Shown one piece after another: positions 30,279 to 39,116 of a stretch of DNA of 64,000 bases. Position 1 is the stretch's first letter; the number at the start of each line of letters is the position of its first letter. Below the pieces are notes generated by a model. It did no database searches. It was not told where the DNA came from and saw only the letters and a program-made list of their open reading frames with translations. This DNA comes from Eubacteriales bacterium. GTDB taxonomy: Bacteria > Bacillota > Clostridia > Saccharofermentanales > UBA5734. Location: contig JAQUDJ010000006.1 of the NCBI GenBank assembly GCA_028685755.1, forward strand, positions 19,959 through 83,958. The letters are read 5' to 3'. A program made the position numbers and the translations under genes.

Positions 30279-30292
30279 TGCAACCGATTTCA
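30279..30292. promoter_or_regulatory. Candidate catabolite response element (cre)
   Basis: TGCAACCGATTTCA fits the TGWAANCGNTNWCA consensus with one mismatch; upstream of malQ. Confidence 0.35.
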
Positions 30293-30430
30293 CTAATAAT
30301 TTTTTAAACATGCTCACAATAGTCAGATATCTAACTTTATATTTAATAATATCGTTTTATTTCAAACCAATTGACGGCAAGAATTTGGCGGTGCATAATA
30401 ACCATCGATTACTGCTTTGGAAAGGATTGT

Positions 30431-31030
30431 ATGGATCAACTGACAGATTTAGAAATTCGCCTACTATTTCATCATGTCCCCTTTTTCTCGGCTACTTTTT
30501 TTCAAGAAGATGCCAACGTATTCAAAGAGCATGACGAAATCCGCCATACACACGTCCATGCGGTCATTTATTTAAAGATAAATGGGCCGAGTCCGATGTC
30601 AAAAGTAGCCCAGCTTTTAGGCCTAGAAAAAGGTTCATTCACCCCGATCGCTAATCAATTGATTAGTTGGGGCTACATTGAACGTGAGATCGACCCAACG
30701 GACAAGCGAAAATCAATGCTGAAATTAACCGAATCGGGTTGTGACTTTGCGATACGCGTTCGCGCCGCACGCAGCCAAATGTTCTCAGCTCAAATTGATA
30801 AGCTCAGCACCACAGAGCGCAAACAATTCTTTGCCGCCATGCAAAAAATGCAAGATTTGCTAGCGACAATCAATGGGAACGCCCTTAACCATCCTTATGC
30901 CAACAAGGCCTATCACAAACATCATGACCACAATCACAATCACAACCATAACCACAAACACGACTCGAATCTTGCTCACAATCCCAACCACATTTGCACA
31001 GACAACAAAGGAGTTTCACCGCATGAATAA
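30431..31030 (+). CDS. MarR-family regulator with His-rich C-terminal tail
   Basis: wHTH GPSPMSKVAQLLGLEKGSFTPIANQLISWGYIEREIDPTDKRKSMLKLTESG; tail HKHHDHNHNHNHNHKHDSNLAHNPNH; start ATG 30431 after GGAAAGG. Confidence 0.85.
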   Translation: MDQLTDLEIRLLFHHVPFFSATFFQEDANVFKEHDEIRHTHVHAVIYLKINGPSPMSKVAQLLGLEKGSFTPIANQLISWGYIEREIDPTDKRKSMLKLTESGCDFAIRVRAARSQMFSAQIDKLSTTERKQFFAAMQKMQDLLATINGNALNHPYANKAYHKHHDHNHNHNHNHKHDSNLAHNPNHICTDNKGVSPHE

Positions 31031-33191
31031 ACTGATCCGTTATCTTAAACCCTTTACCCTATCGATCATCTTGATCGTTATCTTCCTCTTTGCACAGGCG
31101 ATGACTGATTTATCACTACCAGACTATATGTCTAAGATCGTCAATGTTGGCTTGCAGCAAAATGGGATCGAACAAGCTATCCCACAACAGATTCGCAGCG
31201 AACAATTTGCTCATGTTTTACTGCTGGCATCACCGGAAGAGGCCGCTGCCCTCAATGCAGCTTACGCCGTTCTCCCAGCAGATGCTACCAGGGACATCCT
31301 AACCTATGATCCAACTGTGTTGAGCGCCGATGAAGCCACCGCACTTGAGGCAAGCCTCTCACAAACGATCATGATGGTCGCAGCGATCGACTCAGGAAAA
31401 TTCCCAGGATCCGATCAAATTCCCGCTGGTATAAGTGCATGGGACGCTTTAGCGAAAATTCCAGCCGCCCAAAAAACAGCCATGCTCAGCGCAGCGAGCG
31501 ACCAAATCGCGAACATCAGCCCAACTATTCAAAAAACGGCAGCCACCCAATGGATTGCTACTGAATATCAAGCTATCGGTATCGATATGAGCACCATTCA
31601 AAACCGCTATATCTTAAACATTGGCGGCTTGATGTTGCTGATCGCACTTTTAAGTGTGTTGTTTGCTATCATCGTCGGCTATTTTTCAGCGAAAGTTGCC
31701 GCAGGCCTTGCTAAGGATTTGCGTATTCGTATATTCCGCAAAGTTGAAAGCTTTGCCAATACCGAATTTGATCATTTCTCGACCGCATCGCTCATCACGC
31801 GGACGACCAATGACATCCAACAGATTCAAATGACAATGGTCATGCTTTTGCGCATCCTGTTCTTCGCACCTATGATGGCCATCGGCGGAATCATCAAGAT
31901 TCTCGGTGGCGATGTTTCAATGGGATGGATTATCGCCCTAGCCATTGTTGCCCTCCTGACGTTGATTGGTTCAATGTTCGCGATCGCCTTACCAAAATTC
32001 AAGATCATCCAAGCCTTGATCGACAAACTTAATCTCGTCACGCGTGAAATTTTGACGGGCTTGATGGTCAATCGCGCTTTTAATACGCAACGCAAAATGC
32101 AGGAAAAATTTGCTTCAGCCAACAAAAACCTCACGGACCTGAACTTATTTGTTAGTCGCGCGATGGTCGTCATGTTCCCGATGATGATGCTGATCATGAA
32201 CTTCACCACCTTGGCGATTGTGTGGGTCGGTGGACATCAAATCGACGCGGGGACGATGCAAGTCGGTGATATGATGGCCTTTATGCAGTACGGAATCACC
32301 ATTATTTTCTCCTTTTTAATGGTTTCCATGGTCTTTATCATGATGCCGCGCGCGAGTGTTGCGGCCGGTCGAGTCATCGACGTCATTGAAACAGATCTCT
32401 CGATTCTTGACCCGGAAAAACCCGTGCAACTGGCGCAGCCGGTGCGTGGCAAAATTGAATTTAACGATGTCATTTTTCGTTATCCGGGTGCCGATGACGC
32501 CGTTTTGACCAACATCAGTTTTACTGCTGAACCTGGTCAAACGACCGCCTTAATCGGTAGTACGGGTAGCGGTAAATCAACCTTAATCAATCTAATCCCG
32601 CGATTTTATGATGTCAGTGAGGGTCAGATTTTAATCGATGGCGTTGATATTCGCCACATAACTCAACACGATTTGCGCGAAGCAATTGGTTATGTGCCGC
32701 AAAAAGGCATCCTTTTTACCGGTGATATCGCGAGCAACATCCGATATGGCCATCAGGAGGCTGACGATAATGATCTAAAAATCGCTGCTCAAACGGCGCA
32801 GGTGCTTGATTTTATCGAAAGTTCAGAAGATCAGTTCGAGACTGTTATTTCCCAAGGTGGGACGAATGTTTCGGGTGGTCAAAAGCAACGCCTTTCGATC
32901 GCCAGAGCATTGGCTAAAAAGCCACCTGTGTTTATCTTTGATGACAGTTTTTCGGCACTCGACTACAAAACCGACGCGGCATTGCGCCGCGCTTTAAAAG
33001 ATCAGACTGCAGAAAGTACGGTCATTATCGTTGCTCAGCGGATCGGCACGATTCGCAACGCCGAACAAATTATCGTCCTTGATGAAGGCAAAATTGTCGG
33101 CCGCGGCACCCATCACGAATTGTTAGAACAATGTCCCGTCTATGCGGAAATCGCCGCATCACAGCTATCAGCGGAGGAAATGACAAGATGA
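31023..33191 (+). CDS. ABC transporter ATP-binding/permease protein (multidrug exporter type, heterodimer half 1)
   Basis: TM domain plus NBD (GSTGSGKSTLINLIPRFYD, NVSGGQKQRLSIARAL); large extracytoplasmic insert between TM1 and TM2; starts inside the marR stop region (8-bp overlap). Confidence 0.93.
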   Translation: MNKLIRYLKPFTLSIILIVIFLFAQAMTDLSLPDYMSKIVNVGLQQNGIEQAIPQQIRSEQFAHVLLLASPEEAAALNAAYAVLPADATRDILTYDPTVLSADEATALEASLSQTIMMVAAIDSGKFPGSDQIPAGISAWDALAKIPAAQKTAMLSAASDQIANISPTIQKTAATQWIATEYQAIGIDMSTIQNRYILNIGGLMLLIALLSVLFAIIVGYFSAKVAAGLAKDLRIRIFRKVESFANTEFDHFSTASLITRTTNDIQQIQMTMVMLLRILFFAPMMAIGGIIKILGGDVSMGWIIALAIVALLTLIGSMFAIALPKFKIIQALIDKLNLVTREILTGLMVNRAFNTQRKMQEKFASANKNLTDLNLFVSRAMVVMFPMMMLIMNFTTLAIVWVGGHQIDAGTMQVGDMMAFMQYGITIIFSFLMVSMVFIMMPRASVAAGRVIDVIETDLSILDPEKPVQLAQPVRGKIEFNDVIFRYPGADDAVLTNISFTAEPGQTTALIGSTGSGKSTLINLIPRFYDVSEGQILIDGVDIRHITQHDLREAIGYVPQKGILFTGDIASNIRYGHQEADDNDLKIAAQTAQVLDFIESSEDQFETVISQGGTNVSGGQKQRLSIARALAKKPPVFIFDDSFSALDYKTDAALRRALKDQTAESTVIIVAQRIGTIRNAEQIIVLDEGKIVGRGTHHELLEQCPVYAEIAASQLSAEEMTR

Positions 33192-35122
33192 GTGATCGTT
33201 TAAAACTAATTAAAGAAGGTAAGTTAAAACTCGATGTGGCGCAGGCCAACGGTGGTGCCGGAGGCCCAAAAGCAGGCAATCGCGGCGGCCCTGGTGGTGG
33301 CGGTGGTGGCCCAGGTGGTGGCCATGGCATGATGATGCCAGGTGAAAAAGCCAAGGATTTCAAGGGCTCTTTTCGCAAATTACTCGATTATTTGCGCCCC
33401 TATTGGTTGGTTGTGATCACCGTATTGATCTTCTCAATTGGCAGTACAGTCTTCTCAATCATCGGGCCAAAAGTCATGGGAGAAGCGACGAATACGCTCG
33501 TTGAGGGCCTCATGAAAAAAATGAACAATACCGGTGTGGTCGATTTTACATCGATTGGTCGGACCATGATTGTTCTCGTTATCCTCTATGGCGTCAGTTC
33601 CCTGTTCAGCTTTTTCCAAGGTTACCTGATGTCGGGTGTGGCGATGAAAATCAGCTACAGTTTGCGCGAGAAAATCGCTGCAAAAATCGATCGACTACCA
33701 CTCAAGTACTTTGATAAAACGACACATGGCGAAGTCCTTTCACGCGTCACCAACGACGTCGATACGGTCAGTAATACATTAAATCAGAGTCTTTCGCAAA
33801 TTGTCTCATCAGTGACCATGCTTGTCGGAATTATTATCATGATGCTGACGATCAGTTGGATCATGACGCTGACGGCAATTCTCGTTTTACCGGTGTCGAT
33901 GGTTTTGATTATGCTCGTCGTCAAGAAATCGCAACAATATTTTAAAAAACAACAGGCTTTCCTCGGTCATGTCAATGGTCATGTCGAAGAAATGTACAGT
34001 GGTCATTTGGTTATGAAGGCCTTCAATGGTGAAGCTCGCTCAGTCGAAACCTTCGCCGAACTCAATGATGAACTTTATACCTCCGGCTGGAAATCCCAGT
34101 TTCTATCTGGTTTGATGATGCCTTTGATGGGATTTGTCGGCAATATTGGCTATGTTGTAGTCAGCATCGTCGGTGGTCTTTTAGCTACGACAGGCGCCGT
34201 CAAAATTGGCGATATTCTCGCCTTTATCCAATATGTTCGGTCCTTCAATCAGCCAATTACCCAAGTCGCTAGCATTGCGACCGTTCTCCAGTCAACCATG
34301 GCTGCTTCAGAACGCGTCTTTGCCTTCCTCGAAGAAGCGGAAGAAAGTGCCGAATCAGACACCGCTGTTTGCCCGGTGAATCTCAAAGGCGCTGTGACGT
34401 TTGAGCACGTGCGCTTTGGCTATCTTGAGGATCAAACGATTATCAAGGATTTCTCCGTTAAAATCGAGCCTGGCCAAAAGGTCGCAATTGTTGGGCCAAC
34501 CGGCGCAGGCAAGACCACACTCGTCAAACTGCTGATGCGATTTTATGAACTCAACAGCGGCACCATCAATATCGATGGCGTAGATATCACGGAAATGACC
34601 CGCGGTGACTTGCGCAGTCAATTCGGCATGGTCCTCCAGGATACGTGGTTGTTTAATGGCTCAATCCGCGAAAACATCCGCTTTGGCCGACTCGATGCAA
34701 CTGATGATGAAGTCATTAGTGCCGCTAAAGCCGCCTATGCCGATCATTTTATTCACACTCAACCGCATGGCTACGATCTTGAGCTCAATGAAGAAGCGAA
34801 TAATATTTCACAAGGTCAGAAACAGTTGTTGACAATTGCCCGCGCCGTCTTGGCTGATCCGACGATTCTAATTCTCGACGAAGCCACCAGCTCAGTCGAT
34901 ACCCGCACCGAAGTTTTAATCCAAAAAGCGATGTCTAAACTCATGAAAGGTCGCACCAGCTTTATCATCGCACATCGCCTCTCCACCATTCGCGACGCCG
35001 ATGTTATCCTGGTTATGCGTGACGGCGACATCGTAGAACATGGTAACCATGAACAACTTCTCGCAGCCAATGGCTTCTATGCCAACTTGTATAACAGTCA
35101 GTTTGAAACGGAAGTCGCATAA
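33188..35122 (+). CDS. ABC transporter ATP-binding/permease protein (heterodimer half 2), Gly-rich N-terminus
   Basis: GPTGAGKTTLVKLLMRFYE, NISQGQKQLLTIARAV, LDEATSSVDTRTE; ATGA overlap with half 1. Confidence 0.93.
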   Translation: MSDRLKLIKEGKLKLDVAQANGGAGGPKAGNRGGPGGGGGGPGGGHGMMMPGEKAKDFKGSFRKLLDYLRPYWLVVITVLIFSIGSTVFSIIGPKVMGEATNTLVEGLMKKMNNTGVVDFTSIGRTMIVLVILYGVSSLFSFFQGYLMSGVAMKISYSLREKIAAKIDRLPLKYFDKTTHGEVLSRVTNDVDTVSNTLNQSLSQIVSSVTMLVGIIIMMLTISWIMTLTAILVLPVSMVLIMLVVKKSQQYFKKQQAFLGHVNGHVEEMYSGHLVMKAFNGEARSVETFAELNDELYTSGWKSQFLSGLMMPLMGFVGNIGYVVVSIVGGLLATTGAVKIGDILAFIQYVRSFNQPITQVASIATVLQSTMAASERVFAFLEEAEESAESDTAVCPVNLKGAVTFEHVRFGYLEDQTIIKDFSVKIEPGQKVAIVGPTGAGKTTLVKLLMRFYELNSGTINIDGVDITEMTRGDLRSQFGMVLQDTWLFNGSIRENIRFGRLDATDDEVISAAKAAYADHFIHTQPHGYDLELNEEANNISQGQKQLLTIARAVLADPTILILDEATSSVDTRTEVLIQKAMSKLMKGRTSFIIAHRLSTIRDADVILVMRDGDIVEHGNHEQLLAANGFYANLYNSQFETEVA

Positions 35123-35127
35123 AGAAA

Positions 35128-35164
35128 AAGAAGGTGCTGCATTCATGTGTACAGCACCTTCTTT
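35128..35164. terminator. Bidirectional intrinsic terminator between the ABC exporter and ilvN/ilvH
   Basis: AAGAAGGTGCTG-N12-CAGCACCTTCTT with A-tract/T-tract flanks between convergent genes. Confidence 0.85.
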
Positions 35165-35188
35165 CCGTTTTCAATGTTGAGATTTATC

Positions 35189-35686
35189 TTACATCAGCCG
35201 TTTGCCACGTTCCATCGCGATCGTGCCAGTTCGCACAATTTCCAATACGCCGAAGGTACGGAGGAGCTCGGACATTGCTAAAATTTTGTCCGGGCTGCCT
35301 GTTACGGCAATCGTCATCGATTCTGAAGCGACATCGATAATATTTCCCCGGAAGACATTGACTAAATTGATCAGATCAGTTTTTTTCTCATCCGGCGCAT
35401 CCACGCGCATCAAGCAAAGTTCCATGAGCAAGGTTTCATGCTCATTGATTTGTTTAATTTTGACTAAGTTCGTGATCCGGTTGAGGCGCACCATGACTTT
35501 TTCGACTGATTCTTGATCGCCAACGACGACAATCGTAATCCGGGCAACCCCCACTTTTTCGGTCATCCCAACTGCAAGACTCTCGATATTGCAATTTTCT
35601 TCGCCAAACAATTCGGTAACATGCCAGAGCACGCCCGGTTTGTCTTCAACCCAAACTGATAGTATTTTGCGAATTGATTTACTCAT
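35189..35686 (-). CDS. ilvN: Acetolactate synthase small (regulatory) subunit
   Basis: ACT domain ILSVWVEDKPGVLWHVTELFGEENCNIESLAVG..., full 165 aa. Confidence 0.9.
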   Translation of the reverse strand: MSKSIRKILSVWVEDKPGVLWHVTELFGEENCNIESLAVGMTEKVGVARITIVVVGDQESVEKVMVRLNRITNLVKIKQINEHETLLMELCLMRVDAPDEKKTDLINLVNVFRGNIIDVASESMTIAVTGSPDKILAMSELLRTFGVLEIVRTGTIAMERGKRLM

Positions 35687-35699
35687 GTGAATGTCCTCC

Positions 35700-36599
35700 T
35701 TATAGATCGCGAATCGCTAGGGCGAGTAGGATCGAGTAGTATTTGGCATCGCTGCTGTCGGCACGGGAAGTGACAACGATTGGGACACGAGCTCCGGTGA
35801 TTAAGCCGCAGGATTTGGCTTTGTCGAGGAAAATTAAGGCTTTGACTAAGATATTGCCGGCCTCAAGATCTGGGCAGAGCAATATATCGGCATCGCCAGC
35901 AACTGGACTGATTATCCCTTTGTGTTTGGCCGCATCTAAATCGATTGCATTATCCATCGCCAGAGGGCCGTCAACGATGCAATTTTTCAATTGGCCACGT
36001 TGGCTCATCACGGTGAGGGCAGCAGCATCTAATGTGCACTGCATCGCCGGATTAACGGTTTCAACAGCGGCTAGGGCTGCCACTTTTGGTTTCGCAACAC
36101 CTAAGGCAGTCGCAACACCGACAGCATTGCGCACGATATCCATCTTTTGTTTTAAGTCTGGAGCAATGTTGATCCCACCATCGGTGATATAAAGCAATTT
36201 ATGATAGCCGCGCAATTCGTATACGCCCACATGGCTCAATAACCGATTGGTGCGCAACCCTTTGTCTTTTTCGAGCACGGCTTTCAGTAAATCCGAGGTC
36301 TGGAGAATCCCTTTCATCAGCACATCTGCTTCGTGATCGTTGACTAAATTGACCGCAATTTCAGCGGAACGCCGATCATCAAGCTCTTTAATGATTGTCA
36401 TCGCCGAGACATCGATCGCTAGTCGATCAGCAATCGCAAAGATTTTCTCTTTATCGCCGATAAGTATCGGTAATGCATACCCTTTGCGATAAACATCGTG
36501 GACCGATTGCAGGACATGATCATCGTGCGCAGCCGCAACGGCGATTCGGCCGGGGGCTTTGCCTTGGAGCAGTGCTTCGATTTGGTCGAATTTTTGCAT
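35700..36599 (-). CDS. ptb: Phosphate butyryltransferase
   Basis: Phosphate acyltransferase family (AAAHDDHVLQSV, VLMKGILQTSDLLKAVL, SHVGVYELRGYHKLLYITDGGINIAPDL); adjacent buk. Confidence 0.88.
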   Translation of the reverse strand: MQKFDQIEALLQGKAPGRIAVAAAHDDHVLQSVHDVYRKGYALPILIGDKEKIFAIADRLAIDVSAMTIIKELDDRRSAEIAVNLVNDHEADVLMKGILQTSDLLKAVLEKDKGLRTNRLLSHVGVYELRGYHKLLYITDGGINIAPDLKQKMDIVRNAVGVATALGVAKPKVAALAAVETVNPAMQCTLDAAALTVMSQRGQLKNCIVDGPLAMDNAIDLDAAKHKGIISPVAGDADILLCPDLEAGNILVKALIFLDKAKSCGLITGARVPIVVTSRADSSDAKYYSILLALAIRDL

Positions 36600-36601
36600 T
36601 T

Positions 36602-37690
36602 TTACTCCTCCCTGATGTATTCTTTGGCCATTTCTTGACCGGTTAACACCCGAAAGGCACCTTCGGCCATGGCTTGCATTTCATTTTCGCCGGGAATGAT
36701 CATAATAGGAGCTAAAAATTGCACGGCGTCTTGGATCAGTCGGGTCAGTAATGGACTATACGCTAATCCGCCGGTCAAAACGATTGCATCAAGCTTACCA
36801 TGAAGCGTGGTCGCCATCGCGCCGATTGCTTTACTGATTTGAAAAGCCATCGCCTCGATTAATTCGAGCTTAGCCGGATCATCTGTTGCAGCCGCTTCGA
36901 TCGCTTTGGCATCAGCGGTCCCGGTATACGCCAAAAGGCCACCGCGCCCAACAAGCATACCGCGTAATTCTTTCATCGTGTAAAGACCTGATTCAACTGC
37001 ATCTAGTAGCTGGAGCGTTGGAATAGTTCCCGCTCGCTCCGGTGAAAAAGGCCCTTCTTCGAGGGCATTGTTGACATCTATGACAAGGCCTTGGCGATGA
37101 GCGGCGACAGAAATGCCCCCGCCAAGGTGAGCGATGACGATATTTAATTCAGGATATGGTCTATTTAAACGAACAGCAACGGCTCTTGCAATCGCTTTAT
37201 GATTGAGGGCATGAAAAATACTGTGGCGCTTAAACTGGGGCAATCCGGTATAACGGGCAATTGGAATCATTTCGTCAACTGTCACAGGGTCGACAATCAC
37301 GGCGAGTTTCTGGTATTGGTGAGCGAGGTCCAATGCGATTGGGGCACCTAGGTTGCTTGCATGAACGCCATAACGATTGGACACTAAATCAGCAACCATT
37401 GCCGCATTGATCGCATAAGTACCACTGGCTAGTGGTCGCATGAGACCGCCACGACCAACAAAAGCATCAATTGCAGATAGGTCGCTGAGGCCTGCTTGTG
37501 TGAGGCCATTTTCTATGGACTGTTCAATTGCTGCTAAGCGCAGCGGTAATTGTGAGGCAAGACTCGGCAATTGCAATATGGCATCGGTATTATGCCGAAC
37601 TGTTGATTCATAAATGCACGTGTGATTCTTAAAGAGTGCTGTTTTGGTCGATGTTGAACCGGGATTGATGGTGAAGATCCAATACGACAT
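36602..37690 (-). CDS. buk: Butyrate kinase
   Basis: INPGSTSTKTALF, AHLGGGISVAAHRQGLVIDVNNAL, DAIVLTGGLAYS. Confidence 0.93.
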   Translation of the reverse strand: MSYWIFTINPGSTSTKTALFKNHTCIYESTVRHNTDAILQLPSLASQLPLRLAAIEQSIENGLTQAGLSDLSAIDAFVGRGGLMRPLASGTYAINAAMVADLVSNRYGVHASNLGAPIALDLAHQYQKLAVIVDPVTVDEMIPIARYTGLPQFKRHSIFHALNHKAIARAVAVRLNRPYPELNIVIAHLGGGISVAAHRQGLVIDVNNALEEGPFSPERAGTIPTLQLLDAVESGLYTMKELRGMLVGRGGLLAYTGTADAKAIEAAATDDPAKLELIEAMAFQISKAIGAMATTLHGKLDAIVLTGGLAYSPLLTRLIQDAVQFLAPIMIIPGENEMQAMAEGAFRVLTGQEMAKEYIREE

Positions 37691-37753
37691 GAATGGAAGC
37701 TCCTCCGCGGTTATTTGGTATGAGACCACCTATTGGAGATGTCAGAACAAAAC

Positions 37754-39106
37754 TTATGAAGGCAATAATTCTAAGGTGATGACGGATTTTTCGACGGATG
37801 CTCGGTAGACGATTGATCGCACACCCGAGCGTTCACGCAGTTGAGCTATTAACATGGCTTCGACTGTTTCTTTACTTGGAATATCATTGCCAATGTATAG
37901 CAATTCAAGTCTGTTGGGTTCATTATCCTGCAGATCCGCGTCTGACACAAATGCCCCGATCCGGGCATCGAGTTCATCTATGCTGGCGACAACAAGACCT
38001 TGCGAGCGAAAAGATTGCGCGCCATCAGTTTCGGCTAAGGGATAGTTTTCGGCGGTCCAAATATGGGATTGCTGCATAATGGCGTCGGAACGCAGAAAAT
38101 GCACATGAGCTACTTGGTCGTTAGCCCCGCCATCGGGAACCGGGTCATCATGCGTCACATCGACGTGATAAGGTTGTCCATCGAGCCAGACTAAATTCCA
38201 AGCATGATCAACATTATCCGATGTTCCAGTAATCAAAGTCACTTCAAAGCCCAAGGCCTGAGTGATGAGTTGAAAAGACTGGGCATACCCTTGGCACAGG
38301 GTCAAATGTTCGAGCAACGCACTTGCGGCATTATTATTCTCTTGATTTAATGTCGTGTCATAGACAATATTTCGAACCAAGATATCGTGGACAGCCATGA
38401 GTTGTTGCCAAGGCTCACCGGCATCGGATGCCACATCGGCAATCGATCGAGCAGTCGCTAGCAATTGGTCTTGGCGAGATTTCAAGATATCGGCAGTGGC
38501 CGTCGCAAAACCTGGTGTATAGCCCATTTCAAGGGTCATCGCGCTAAAGGTTGGTTCTTCGGTCTGTAGAATTGAATAAGTAATCCGTGCCGAACCGTCG
38601 AGCCAGTAGTACTGCGGGTTGCGGCGAAAGACCTGTTCATAGAGGTCATATACACGGGAGATTAGTTCGTCGCTTTGTGCCTCAGTAAAGCGGTACCGCG
38701 TCATCGCCGTATCAAGTACGGCTTTGCCCCGATAGTTGTTTAATGCGTCTTGGATCAGACCAGTTACTAAATCATCAAAGTCTTCGCCAGCATCGGCTTT
38801 TTGCGTTGATGAAGTCGTTGAATGGGTGGTTGTTTGCGCGGGTGATCCTGTCGATTCCTCGACAGGATCAATTATCTCTTCGGTCGGTTCGACTTGCTCG
38901 ATGACCGATTGGATCACTTTTGAGGATTGATCGAGTAATTCGCCGACCGGTTCTTTAAGCTCAGATAAGTCGGATTTGAATTGGTCTGTCATGCGACAGG
39001 CAGTTAAATGACTTGTCAGTAAAGCAAGCAAGAGCATCCAGACAATGCGTTTGGACCACTGTCTGGATGCTCTTGCTGAATAATTAATTTTTGGATGCTG
39101 CTTCAA
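37754..39106 (-). CDS. Transglutaminase-like domain lipoprotein (start uncertain; TTG 39106 or ATG 39037)
   Basis: Lipobox LTSHLTAC; LTLCQGYAQSFQLITQALGFEVTLITGTSDNVDHAWNLVWLDGQPYHVDVTHDDP Cys-His-Asp triad. Confidence 0.82.
   Translation of the reverse strand: MKQHPKINYSARASRQWSKRIVWMLLLALLTSHLTACRMTDQFKSDLSELKEPVGELLDQSSKVIQSVIEQVEPTEEIIDPVEESTGSPAQTTTHSTTSSTQKADAGEDFDDLVTGLIQDALNNYRGKAVLDTAMTRYRFTEAQSDELISRVYDLYEQVFRRNPQYYWLDGSARITYSILQTEEPTFSAMTLEMGYTPGFATATADILKSRQDQLLATARSIADVASDAGEPWQQLMAVHDILVRNIVYDTTLNQENNNAASALLEHLTLCQGYAQSFQLITQALGFEVTLITGTSDNVDHAWNLVWLDGQPYHVDVTHDDPVPDGGANDQVAHVHFLRSDAIMQQSHIWTAENYPLAETDGAQSFRSQGLVVASIDELDARIGAFVSDADLQDNEPNRLELLYIGNDIPSKETVEAMLIAQLRERSGVRSIVYRASVEKSVITLELLPS
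39027..39077. repeat. 18-bp perfect inverted repeat with 15-nt loop over the signal peptide region of the transglutaminase gene
   Basis: AGCAAGAGCATCCAGACA (39027-39044) / TGTCTGGATGCTCTTGCT (39060-39077). Confidence 0.9.
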
Positions 39107-39116
39107 ATTGGATACC

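Noticed and set aside
30873-31022. N-terminal extension of the first ABC transporter ORF (MGTPLTILMPTRPITNIMTTITITTITTNTT...)
   Set aside because: Out-of-frame reading of the His-rich tail of marR; the proper start is ATG 31023 with a GGAG-type RBS.
33070-33378. - strand Pro-rich ORF (PPPGPPPPPPGPP)
   Set aside because: Antisense of the Gly-rich N-terminus of the ABC transporter.
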